From contig JACQHA010000180.1 in NCBI GenBank assembly GCA_016199255.1, positions 1 to 5,888 on the forward strand: a stretch of 5,888 nucleotides of DNA, written 5' to 3'. Positions within the stretch are counted from its first letter, which is position 1; the number at the start of each line of letters is the position of its first letter. The translations under genes were made by a program, and so were the position numbers. Positions 1 through 5,888 of the stretch are shown one piece after another. The notes under the pieces were generated by a model. It did no database searches, was not told where the DNA came from, and saw only the letters and a program-made list of their open reading frames with translations. The DNA comes from Deinococcus sp. GTDB lineage: Bacteria > Deinococcota > Deinococci > JACQHA01.

Positions 1-1620
1 GGGGCGCTGGCAGCGCGCCACCAGAGCAGTGTCGAACTGCTAGCTCCGGCCATGCTGCAGCGCCTGGCCGCCCCAGATCGCAGCACCCGGCGCCGGGCGG
101 TGGAAACCCTGGGGGTGCTGGCACTCAACCACCCCGAGCGCACCAGGGGCGGCCTGGAGCTATTCCAGTCGCTGCTGGGCGACGGTGACATGGCAGTGCG
201 CCGCGTTGCGGCCGATGCCCTGGCGCTTCTGGTCCGGCGCCAGGCCGAGCAACTGGCCAACTTGCTCCCAGGGCTGCTAGCAGCCCTGGGCGATCCGGAC
301 CGGGGGGTGCGCAGCCAGCTGCTCGCGGTGGTAGCCAGCCTGGCGCCAGCCACCCCAGAGGTCATTAACGCCCTGGCCCAGGCGCTCCGGCCTGACCTGG
401 CGGCGCCTGGGCCCCAGATCAGCCTCTTAGCACTGGAGCAAGTGGGCCAGGTGGCAGCCGGCCGGCCAGAGGTGCTGTCCCTTCTCGTACGCGACCTGCT
501 GGCGCTGGCCAGGGGCAATGACCCAGACCTGGCTGAGGCAGCGGCCAAGTTGCTGGGACAAGCGCTTTCCGCTGACCCCAGCCTGGCGCCCCAGGTGCTG
601 GGGGCGCTACTGGAGCCCCTGGGGGCAGCAGAAGCCTCAGCCAGAGCCGCGGGAGCGCAGCTCTTTGCCACCGTGGCGCTGCACTTGCCCCGGATTGCCC
701 CGGAACTGCCCCAGGTGCTCTTCGCCGTGGCCCAGGACCCAGACCCCCAGGTGCAGGCCGCTGGGCTGGAGGCCCTGGGTGCTGTGGCCCAGCGGCAGCA
801 GCCGCCGGCGCCCAGAGCTTTAGAGGTGCTCAGCGCAGCGCTGGCAACCCCAGGGGCGCAGGGCAAGGCCGCCGAGGTGCTGGCGCAAGTAGCCGCCAGC
901 CACCGGGAGCTGAGGGAAGCAGTACGCGCCCAGCTGGAGCCGCTATTAAGCCACTCTGACCCAGAGGTGCAGGCCCAGGCTGCAGTGGCGCTGGCCCGGC
1001 TGGCTGAGAGCGCCAGCGCCGCCGGGCCGCCAGCGCAGGTGCTCCGGGCGCTGGCCCAGGCCCCTAGCCCGGCGCAGCGCGCCAGCGCCGCAGCCCGGCT
1101 GGGGCAAGTAGCCGCCCGCTGGCCGGACCTGGCCAGCAGCGTGCTGCCGGTGGTGCTGGCCCTGCTCAACGACAGTGACCGCACGGTGCAGCTCCAGGCC
1201 CTGGAGGCGCTGCGCGCCCTGGCGGCCAGTTCCCTTCGGGTAGCCAGCACCATAGCCGCTCAGCTCATACCCCTGGCCGCTAGAAGCGATGCCCTGGCCA
1301 TAAGTGCCCAGGAGACGCTATTGGACATAGTAGGGCAGCAGGGTGCCGAGCTAGCGCTGCCTCCCCTGCCCCTGGCCCCACCCCGCAGCACCGCCCAGCT
1401 GGCTGCTGCCAGCCGCCAGGCCTGGGTACTCCTCGACATGCTCGCCGATGCTCAGGACGCTAGCCGCCGGGCAGCTGCCCTAGAGGGCCTGGCCACTTTG
1501 GCCGCGCTCTTCCCCGAGGAACGGGCGCCAGTGGAAACCGCCCTGCAGCGCTGGGCAAACGCCCGGGCCCCGCACCTGCGCCTGGCTGCTGAGCGAGGCA
1601 GCGCCGCCCTCGCCAATACC
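1..1620 (+). repeat. Tandem HEAT-like repeats (protein-level)
   Basis: The translated product repeats a unit of roughly 35-40 residues: helix, Asp/Pro turn, then an Ala/Leu-rich helix. Examples include DPDRGVRSQL, DPDPQVQAAGLEAL, HSDPEVQAQAAVAL and NDSDRTVQLQALEAL. About a dozen or more units fit, though the boundaries are diffuse. The repeats have diverged at DNA level, although short motifs such as ctggcgctggcc and caggtgct recur through shared codon choice. This marks an alpha solenoid and is not a DNA satellite. Confidence 0.75.
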
Positions 1621-2382
1621 GGCCAGCCGGCGGCACGCTACAGCGCCGCAGAGCGCAAGGCCTTTGCCATTACTGGCGCCTTCGAAGGCGGCGGCTTTAG
1701 TGCTCTCGTGGGCAACTTTGACGGCCAGGGGCTCTCCTTTGGCTTCTTGCAGTGGAACTTCGGCCAGGGCACGCTGCAGCCCCTATTGCGCCAGATGTAC
1801 CTGGTGGACCCGGCACACTTCGGCGAGGTGTTTGGCGCTGGCACCGACCAGGTGCTGGCGGCGCTGGCTTCCCGGGAAGCCGGCCTGGCGTTTGCCGGGG
1901 CTATGAACGACGAGAGGAAACGAGTGGCAGAGCCCTGGGCCAGCCGCTTCCGGGCCCTGGGCCGCATTCCCGCCTTCCAGCAAGTACAGATGGAGGCCGC
2001 CCAGCGCTACCTGGAGCGGGCCAAGTCCCTGGCCATTGAGTTTGGCCTGGAGTCCGAGCGCGGCCTGGCGCTCATGTTCGACATTGCAGTCCAGAACGGC
2101 AGCATCCGCCCGGAAACCAAGGAGGAGATCTGGCGCCAGGCCAATGCCCGCGCCAACGAGCTGGGGCGGCCCCTGGGGGAACTGGAGCTGATGGAGATCA
2201 TCGCCAACGCCCGCGCCGACGCAGCTAACCCCCAATTTGCTGAGGATGTACGTACCCGCAAGCTCACTATAGTGCGCGGCCAGGGCCGGGTGCACGGCCT
2301 CACTTTCGACCTGGCCCGGCAGTATGACCTGGGCGATACCCCCTGGGAGCAGCGGGACCTACTGACCGGGCGGTACCGCTAA
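1..2382 (+). CDS. HEAT-repeat protein with C-terminal lysozyme/chitosanase-like domain (5' end outside window)
   Basis: The frame is open from base 1, and the 17 codons before the first ATG (base 52) already read like a HEAT helix, so the gene probably starts upstream. Numbering from that ATG, residues 1 to about 525 form an Ala/Leu-rich alpha solenoid. It repeats the HEAT signature of an Asp-x-Asp turn, then Val-Arg/Gln and Ala-rich helices (near 44-60, 81-97, 229-246, 302-318, 375-392). Residues 537-776 form a separate domain: FEGGGF at 544-549, NFDGQGLSFG at 555-564, LQWNFGQGT at 566-574 and DIAVQNGSI at 677-685. This layout (Glu, then Asp-Gly-x-Gly, then Gln and Gly-Thr) resembles GH46 chitosanases and other lysozyme-fold glycan hydrolases. 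E545 and D557 are candidate catalytic acids by analogy only. HEAT solenoids usually bind proteins, so this may be a scaffolded or targeted glycan or peptidoglycan hydrolase. Export cannot be judged because the N-terminus is missing. The coding call is very secure; the enzymatic role is inferred. Confidence 0.9.
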   Translation, partial: GALAARHQSSVELLAPAMLQRLAAPDRSTRRRAVETLGVLALNHPERTRGGLELFQSLLGDGDMAVRRVAADALALLVRRQAEQLANLLPGLLAALGDPDRGVRSQLLAVVASLAPATPEVINALAQALRPDLAAPGPQISLLALEQVGQVAAGRPEVLSLLVRDLLALARGNDPDLAEAAAKLLGQALSADPSLAPQVLGALLEPLGAAEASARAAGAQLFATVALHLPRIAPELPQVLFAVAQDPDPQVQAAGLEALGAVAQRQQPPAPRALEVLSAALATPGAQGKAAEVLAQVAASHRELREAVRAQLEPLLSHSDPEVQAQAAVALARLAESASAAGPPAQVLRALAQAPSPAQRASAAARLGQVAARWPDLASSVLPVVLALLNDSDRTVQLQALEALRALAASSLRVASTIAAQLIPLAARSDALAISAQETLLDIVGQQGAELALPPLPLAPPRSTAQLAAASRQAWVLLDMLADAQDASRRAAALEGLATLAALFPEERAPVETALQRWANARAPHLRLAAERGSAALANTGQPAARYSAAERKAFAITGAFEGGGFSALVGNFDGQGLSFGFLQWNFGQGTLQPLLRQMYLVDPAHFGEVFGAGTDQVLAALASREAGLAFAGAMNDERKRVAEPWASRFRALGRIPAFQQVQMEAAQRYLERAKSLAIEFGLESERGLALMFDIAVQNGSIRPETKEEIWRQANARANELGRPLGELELMEIIANARADAANPQFAEDVRTRKLTIVRGQGRVHGLTFDLARQYDLGDTPWEQRDLLTGRYR

Positions 2383-3261
2383 GCGCTGCCGCGCCGCCTG
2401 CTCATCGCACTGCAGCTGCGCCAGGAGCTCGCCGGCTGAAGCGAACCTCTGCTCCGAGCGCAGCCAGTGGATCAGGTCCAGCTTCAGCTCCTGGTTATAC
2501 AGATCGCCTGAGAAGTCGAAAAGATGCACCTCAACAGCGAGGCTCTGCCCGCCAAAAGTGGGGCGGGTGCCGATATTGAGCATCCCGCCGTAGCTCTTCC
2601 CTAGCGCCCCCACCTGCACCGCAAATACGCCACGGGGCAGCAGCTTGTGGGGATGCACTTCTACATTAGCGGTGGGATAGCCCACGGTCCTCCCCCGGCC
2701 TTCGCCCGGCACTACCCGGCCGGAAATGCGGTAAGGGCGGCCTAACAGGCGGGCGGCGCTATCCACATCGCCCTGGACTAGGCACTCTCTGATCCGGGAG
2801 CTGTGCACCGGCTGGCTATCAGGCGAGAGCAGCTGAAAGGTTTCCACCTGGGCGCCGGTGCTTACGAGATCACTGGCGCCGCCTTTGCCACCCCGGCCAA
2901 AGCGAAAATCCTCGCCTACAATAATGATGCGTAGCGGCAACGTGGCCAGGTAGCGGCAGAACTCTGGTGGAGTCAGCGCTGCCAAGCTAGTATTGAACGG
3001 CTCGACAATCATGGCCTCCATGCCCAGCGCCGCCACCTGCTCCACTTTCTCGGTGATGGTGGTGAGAATAGGCTGGCCGTTCAGCACCAGCCTGGGCAGG
3101 GGGTCGAAGGTCAAGAGAGCAGCAGTGAGGCCCTGCTGCTTCGCTACCTGCAGGGTGTGGCGGATCAGCGCCTGGTGCCCCAGGTGCACCCCATCAAAAG
3201 AGCCGATGGTGAGCGCCAGCGGCCCCTCCCGGGTTTCGTCAATGCCGCGGTGCAGCCTCAT
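2359..3261 (-). CDS. ribF: Bifunctional riboflavin kinase / FMN adenylyltransferase (FAD synthetase)
   Basis: A cytosolic enzyme that phosphorylates riboflavin to FMN and then adenylylates FMN to FAD, using ATP in both steps. The 300 residues match the usual RibF length of about 300-320. The N-terminal nucleotidyltransferase domain shows GSFDGVHLGH at 20-29, with the HxGH ATP site at 26-29, then TFDP at 51-54, GEDFRFG at 116-122 and SSRIRE at 154-159. The C-terminal riboflavin kinase domain shows RPYRISGRVV at 175-184, the GRTVGYPTANV loop at 190-200, PRGVFAV at 209-215, NIGTRPTF at 229-236 and a VEVHLFDF stretch near 243-250. Position 55 is Leu where TFxPHP-type sequences usually have His; the core catalytic motifs are intact. 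The start ATG overlaps the upstream NUDIX stop as ATGA, and no Shine-Dalgarno is visible, which points to translational coupling. The TAG stop lies inside the 3' end of the convergent HEAT gene. Confidence 0.96.
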   Translation of the reverse strand: MRLHRGIDETREGPLALTIGSFDGVHLGHQALIRHTLQVAKQQGLTAALLTFDPLPRLVLNGQPILTTITEKVEQVAALGMEAMIVEPFNTSLAALTPPEFCRYLATLPLRIIIVGEDFRFGRGGKGGASDLVSTGAQVETFQLLSPDSQPVHSSRIRECLVQGDVDSAARLLGRPYRISGRVVPGEGRGRTVGYPTANVEVHPHKLLPRGVFAVQVGALGKSYGGMLNIGTRPTFGGQSLAVEVHLFDFSGDLYNQELKLDLIHWLRSEQRFASAGELLAQLQCDEQAARQRLAVPPGQ

Positions 3262-3746
3262 GTCTGGGCCAGGAGCAGGCCAATCACGGTGGGGGCGCTG
3301 GTTTCCACTTCGCCCGAGCGGATCAGCGCCAGGGCCTCGGCCGGGCTCAAGTACACCACCTGCATCTGCTCGTCGGGATCTGGCGCCCGCCGGCTCTCAT
3401 ACAGGTCCCAGGCCCGAAAGACGCTCAGCTTTTCGCTGCAGAAGCCGGGGCTGACGTAGGCAGACACCAACAGCTCCCAGCCGCGCGCTCCTAGGCCCAC
3501 CTCTTCGGCCAGCTCACGCTGGGCAGCGTCCAGGAGCGTCTCCCCTGGCTCCACCAGGCCCGCCGGCAGCTCCAGGGTGTCCCCACCTATTGCCGGGCGA
3601 TGCTGGTGCACCAGCGCCACCCCTTGGGGAGTCTGGGCCAGGATCATCACCGCTGGTCCATGCTCCACCAGCTCATAGGTGGTGTTCCCGTCCCGCTCCA
3701 GGACCAGGTTCAGAATGCGTCCCCGGTACACATACTCCCGCGACAT
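3258..3746 (-). CDS. NUDIX hydrolase, ADP-ribose pyrophosphatase type
   Basis: Probably hydrolyses ADP-ribose, or a related nucleoside diphosphate sugar, to AMP plus a sugar phosphate, using Mg2+ in the cytosol. The 162-residue protein has a perfect NUDIX box at 63-85: G63, E69, R77-E78, E81-E82 and G84 in the GX5EX7REUXEEXGU pattern. Pro100, 15 residues after the box, within SPGFCSEK (99-106), is the feature usually associated with ADP-ribose pyrophosphatases of the NudF/YqkG kind. The N-terminal strand region (residues 5-50, ending VALVHQHRPA) also fits that subfamily. The start is 7 nt after the murE TAA, and its stop overlaps the ribF start by 4 nt. The bases before ATG read ATCCCCCT with no Shine-Dalgarno, so reinitiation after murE is likely. 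Substrate assignment is by motif only; other ADP-linked substrates, including FAD given the ribF neighbour, are possible. Confidence 0.94.
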   Translation of the reverse strand: MSREYVYRGRILNLVLERDGNTTYELVEHGPAVMILAQTPQGVALVHQHRPAIGGDTLELPAGLVEPGETLLDAAQRELAEEVGLGARGWELLVSAYVSPGFCSEKLSVFRAWDLYESRRAPDPDEQMQVVYLSPAEALALIRSGEVETSAPTVIGLLLAQT

Positions 3747-3753
3747 AGGGGGA

Positions 3754-5256
3754 TTATACGCTCAGCTGGCCGCTGGTAGCCCAGCGGCCCTGCTCTTTGA
3801 GCACCAGCTCCGCCACCAGCCGCTCGTTCCAGGGCATGTCGCCTGCGCCCCTGGCCAGGTGGCGCTCATGGCCCTTGCCCGCCAAGAGCACAATATCCCC
3901 TGGGGCGGCCCGGGCCACGGCTCGCTCTATGGCGGTGCGCCGGTCGGCAATGAGTTGGTACTCTACCCCTTCCCGCCAGCCCAGGGCGCTGGCGCCAGCG
4001 GCTATGGCCTGCATGATGGTGTACAGGTCCTCGCCCCGGGAATCATCCTCGGTAATAATCGCCTGGTCCGCCAGCCGGGCAATGACCCGGCCAATTTCCG
4101 CTCGCTTCAAGGGATCACGCTTGGCGGCCATGCCCATCACTACCGTGAGCCGGCCCCGGCAGAAGCGGCGCAGCTCCTGGAGCAGCTGCTCCAGGGCGCC
4201 GGGAGTGTGGGCGTAGTCCACTACCACTGTGAAATTGGCCCCGGGGAGGATCTCCATGCGCCCCGGCACCCCAGGGAAATGCTCCAGCCCCTGGCTAATA
4301 GCATCCAGGCCAACCCCCACCGCCTGCGCCGCCGCCGCTGCCGCCAAGGCATTGAAGACATTGAAGGTGCCTGAAAGGGGCAAGGTCACCAGCCGCTCTC
4401 CCTGAGGAGTGACCAGCCGGAACCGGCTGCTGTGCAGCCCAGCCTGCACTTCTCGAGCAGTAACGGCGCAGCCTTCCGACAGCCCAAAGGGCATAATCTT
4501 CTCAGCCGCCTCGGCCAGGAAGAGGAAAGAGGAATCGTCCCGGTTCAGCACCACTGTTCCCTGCTCCGCCGCGGCCATTTTCACCAGCTCCCGCTTGGCA
4601 GCGCGGTAGCGCTCCAGGTCCTGGTGGAAGTCGCGGTGCTCCGGGGTGATATTGGTCACCACCGCCGCTAAAAAGCGGCAGCCCCGCACTCGGTGCTGCG
4701 CTAAAGCGTGGCTGGACACCTCCAGCGCCCCATGGGTCACGCCAGCATCCACCATCTCCCGCAGCAAGTGCTGCACCTCCAGCGCCTCAGGAGTGCTGAG
4801 ATCAGTCCGGTTCACCTGCACCTGGGAAGCAATCCGGGTCTCCACAGTGCCAATCAGGCCAGCAACGTGCCCGGCAGCACGGAAGATAGCATCCAGCAGG
4901 TGACACACGGTGGTCTTGCCGTCAGTCCCGGTGACCCCCACCAGGACCAGCTGGCGGGAAGGATGCTGGTAGAAGGCGCAGGCCAGGTCGGCCAGCGCCG
5001 ATCTCGCACTGGGCACAGTCACGCAGGGCACTGCCACAGCATGTGGCTGCTCACTGACGACACAGAGAGCGCCGCTCTGCGCCGCTTTTGCCACAAAGTA
5101 GTTGCCATCTACCGACCGGCCGCGCAATGCCACAAACACCATGCCCGGCGCCACCTGCCGCGAGTCGTGGGTGACGCCAGTTACCAGCGTAGCCGGCAGC
5201 CCCGCGGTGCTCAAGCCGGCGGCCGCGAACAGGCGGTCCAGGGTAGGGGCCACCAT
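3754..5256 (-). CDS. murE: MurE-family UDP-N-acetylmuramyl-tripeptide synthetase (divergent)
   Basis: A cytosolic Mur ligase that adds the third amino acid to UDP-MurNAc-L-Ala-D-Glu using ATP. The 500-residue product (from the ATG at 5256) shows GVTHDSRQVAPG at 27-38 (N-terminal UDP-binding domain), GVTGTDGKTT at 107-116 (P-loop, K114), STPE at 154-157, EVSSHAL at 179-185, TNITPEHRDFH at 201-211, K221 at the usual carbamylated-lysine site, GVPGRME at 329-335, DYAHTP at 347-352 and GKGHE at 460-464. Where meso-diaminopimelate enzymes carry DNPR, this protein has DDSR at 404-407, so Lys, Orn or another amino acid may be used. The frame extends 35 codons upstream to 5361, but that stretch is Arg/Cys-rich, unlike MurE, and overlaps the promoter. 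The ATG at 5256 gives the standard family N-terminus and length. First gene of an operon with the NUDIX gene and ribF. Family is certain; third-position specificity is not. Confidence 0.95.
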   Translation of the reverse strand: MVAPTLDRLFAAAGLSTAGLPATLVTGVTHDSRQVAPGMVFVALRGRSVDGNYFVAKAAQSGALCVVSEQPHAVAVPCVTVPSARSALADLACAFYQHPSRQLVLVGVTGTDGKTTVCHLLDAIFRAAGHVAGLIGTVETRIASQVQVNRTDLSTPEALEVQHLLREMVDAGVTHGALEVSSHALAQHRVRGCRFLAAVVTNITPEHRDFHQDLERYRAAKRELVKMAAAEQGTVVLNRDDSSFLFLAEAAEKIMPFGLSEGCAVTAREVQAGLHSSRFRLVTPQGERLVTLPLSGTFNVFNALAAAAAAQAVGVGLDAISQGLEHFPGVPGRMEILPGANFTVVVDYAHTPGALEQLLQELRRFCRGRLTVVMGMAAKRDPLKRAEIGRVIARLADQAIITEDDSRGEDLYTIMQAIAAGASALGWREGVEYQLIADRRTAIERAVARAAPGDIVLLAGKGHERHLARGAGDMPWNERLVAELVLKEQGRWATSGQLSV

Positions 5257-5262
5257 AGCATC

Positions 5263-5292
5263 ACAGTAGGGCGGCGTGCCGCACCATGTCAA
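5263..5292 (-). promoter_or_regulatory. Probable sigma-70-type promoter giving a leaderless murE transcript
   Basis: Reading the minus strand, a perfect TTGACA (5292-5287) is followed after 18 nt by TACTGT (5268-5263), which fits the TAnnnT core of a -10 box. Six bases (GATGCT) then separate it from the murE ATG, so transcription would start at or next to the A of the start codon. No Shine-Dalgarno precedes that ATG, which agrees with a leaderless mRNA. The promoter would serve the murE-NUDIX-ribF operon. It is predicted from sequence alone. Confidence 0.55.
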
Positions 5293-5400
5293 ACAGCGCT
5301 GACGCCTTGACAGCGTGTAGACTAGAGACCAGGGCACAGGCCGGAACCGCCGTCGCCCCAAGGGCGTAGTGGACGGGGCGGGAGGCGGAGGCCCCCACCA

Positions 5401-5407
5401 AAGGAGG
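5401..5407 (+). promoter_or_regulatory. Strong Shine-Dalgarno for the DUF1232 gene
   Basis: AAGGAGG lies 4 nt before the ATG at 5412 and is nearly fully complementary to the 16S rRNA 3' tail. It fixes the start of the DUF1232 gene and contrasts with the lack of such sites before murE, the NUDIX gene and ribF. Confidence 0.8.
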
Positions 5408-5411
5408 ACTT

Positions 5412-5822
5412 ATGACCACCCCAGATCCCCAGAAGCAGACCGAGAAGCTCTTTACCGATCCCGAGTGGCAGAAGCGCGCCGATGACCCCAAGGCCCAGGA
5501 GGCTATTAAGGAGGGGCTGCCCAACCTGCTCACTCCCGAAAAGGGCTACCTCCAGAAGGTCATAGACGACGTCACCCTCTTCTACCGGATGCTCTTCGAT
5601 AAGTCCTTCAGGATGAAGAAGGAGGCCCGGCGTGCGCTGCTCATCGCCCTGCTTTACCTGATCAGCCCTATTGACCTCATCCCCGACTGGCTCCCCTTTG
5701 TTGGGCGGCTGGATGACCTGTTTGTGCTTGCGGTGGCTGGCAAGATCGCCTCAGAGGAGATCGCCCGCTACAAGCTGCACCTGGCGACGGCCAAGCAGGA
5801 ACTGAAGCCGGAGAAGGCATAA
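5412..5822 (+). CDS. DUF1232 (YkvA-type) small membrane protein
   Basis: A 136-residue protein with a charged, soluble N-terminal half (residues 1-72, rich in Lys, Asp, Glu) and a DUF1232 core at about 72-112. The core starts RRALLIALLYLISPIDLIPDW (73-93, containing the family hallmark SPIDLIPD at 85-92) and continues FVGRLDDLFVLAVAGKI (96-112). The two hydrophobic stretches, 74-90 and 94-110, could be a membrane hairpin; the tail from 113 is again charged. The family is widespread in bacteria and its function is unknown, so none is assigned. The start is set by AAGGAGG at 5401-5407. A lipoprotein gene begins 6 nt after the stop, suggesting co-transcription and an envelope-related setting. 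The long hydrophilic N-terminal extension is unrecognised. Confidence 0.93.
   Translation: MTTPDPQKQTEKLFTDPEWQKRADDPKAQEAIKEGLPNLLTPEKGYLQKVIDDVTLFYRMLFDKSFRMKKEARRALLIALLYLISPIDLIPDWLPFVGRLDDLFVLAVAGKIASEEIARYKLHLATAKQELKPEKA
5810..5817 (+). promoter_or_regulatory. Possible ribosome binding site for the lipoprotein gene
   Basis: GGAGAAGG lies inside the last codons of the DUF1232 gene, 11 nt before the ATG at 5829. The spacing is slightly long but workable, and it supports translational coupling between the two genes. Confidence 0.45.
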
Positions 5823-5828
5823 TAGGCC

Positions 5829-5888
5829 ATGCGCTACCTAGCTCTACTTGGCCTGATTCCGCTCCTGGCGCTGGCGGCCTGCACCCCC
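5829..5888 (+). CDS. N-terminus of a predicted lipoprotein (3' end outside window)
   Basis: Only 20 codons are visible before the window ends. They encode a textbook lipoprotein signal peptide: Met-Arg-Tyr, a hydrophobic core of Leu/Ala/Gly/Ile (residues 4-16), and the lipobox LAAC with Cys at residue 18 (5880-5882), followed by Thr-Pro. Signal peptidase II would cut before this Cys, which would then carry the lipid anchor. The start lies 6 nt after the DUF1232 stop and behind a plausible GGAGAAGG site. The mature protein and its function cannot be seen. Confidence 0.8.
   Translation, partial: MRYLALLGLIPLLALAACTP

Larger units (their letters stand above)
5257..5411. other. Divergent intergenic region between murE and the DUF1232 gene
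   Basis: This 155-bp stretch separates two divergent transcription units. It holds the murE promoter, an inverted pair TGTCAA/TTGACA (5287-5292 and 5307-5312, 14 nt apart) with the 8-bp palindrome CAGCGCTG (5294-5301) between the arms, and a G-rich leader before the DUF1232 ribosome binding site. No convincing plus-strand promoter was found: the plus-strand TTGACA at 5307 has no -10 box at normal spacing, and TAGACT at 5318-5323 has no matching -35. Confidence 0.5.

Noticed and set aside
52..54. ATG at 52 as the true start of the HEAT-repeat gene
   Set aside because: The frame is open to base 1 with HEAT-like residues before the ATG, and no Shine-Dalgarno lies in front of it.
1783..2303. Long minus-strand open frames opposite the HEAT/lysozyme-like gene
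   Set aside because: They are antisense shadows caused by high GC. They lack recognisable domains and lie opposite a conserved catalytic-type domain.
3679..4374. 231-codon plus-strand open frame opposite murE and the NUDIX start
   Set aside because: It has no recognisable motif and lies opposite conserved MurE motifs, so it is a GC-driven shadow.
4708..5310. 200-codon plus-strand open frame opposite the 5' half of murE
   Set aside because: It is His/Gln/Arg-rich low-complexity translation, antisense to the MurE P-loop region. There is no ribosome binding site or known domain.
5307..5335. Plus-strand TTGACA as a promoter for the DUF1232 gene
   Set aside because: No -10-like hexamer occurs 16-18 nt downstream. 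The TAGACT at 5318 is only 5 nt away.
5257..5361. 35-codon N-terminal extension of murE starting at 5361
   Set aside because: It is Arg/Cys-rich and does not resemble the MurE N-terminus. It covers the TTGACA/TACTGT promoter, and the internal ATG at 5256 gives the normal family length.
5375..5395. Possible GGGGC/GCCCC hairpin before the DUF1232 ribosome binding site
   Set aside because: The stem is only 5 bp with an 11-nt loop in G/C-rich sequence, and no T-run follows. It is not convincing as a terminator or riboswitch.
5261..5533. 90-codon minus-strand open frame over the intergenic region and the DUF1232 start
   Set aside because: It lies antisense to a well-supported gene and its strong Shine-Dalgarno, and has no recognisable domain.

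Overview
The window is a gene-dense, high-GC bacterial chromosome segment with no rRNA, tRNA, CRISPR array or recognisable mobile element. It carries four complete genes and two genes cut by the window edges. The divergent MurE-like ligase (GTDGKTT P-loop, TPEH..DFH and an Asp-Asp-Ser-Arg specificity motif), an apparently leaderless murE promoter and the overall base composition suggest Chloroflexota or a similar high-GC, non-proteobacterial lineage. This is an inference at roughly 50% confidence, because no phylogenetic marker is present.

Layout. Positions 1-2382 (+) hold the 3' part of a large gene for a HEAT-repeat solenoid fused to a C-terminal lysozyme/chitosanase-like domain; its reading frame is open to the left edge. 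It converges on, and overlaps by 24 bp, a minus-strand operon read from right to left: murE (5256-3754), an ADP-ribose pyrophosphatase-type NUDIX hydrolase (3746-3258) and ribF (3261-2359). The murE-NUDIX gap is 7 nt and the NUDIX-ribF junction is an ATGA overlap, so the three genes are almost certainly co-transcribed. A 155-bp divergent intergenic region (5257-5411) holds a good minus-strand promoter (TTGACA, 18 nt, TACTGT) whose predicted start falls on the murE ATG. To its right, a small DUF1232 membrane protein (5412-5822) with a strong Shine-Dalgarno is followed after 6 nt by the start of a lipoprotein gene (5829 to the right edge).

How the genes fit together. MurE adds the third amino acid to the peptidoglycan stem peptide. 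RibF makes FMN and FAD from riboflavin. The NUDIX enzyme probably removes ADP-ribose or related nucleotide sugars. The operon therefore combines cell-wall precursor synthesis with cofactor housekeeping. The neighbouring HEAT protein may act on peptidoglycan or a related glycan, but no functional link to murE is shown. The most unusual items are the HEAT plus lysozyme-like fusion, the DDSR motif in MurE and the leaderless murE start. No clearly novel multi-gene system is visible.
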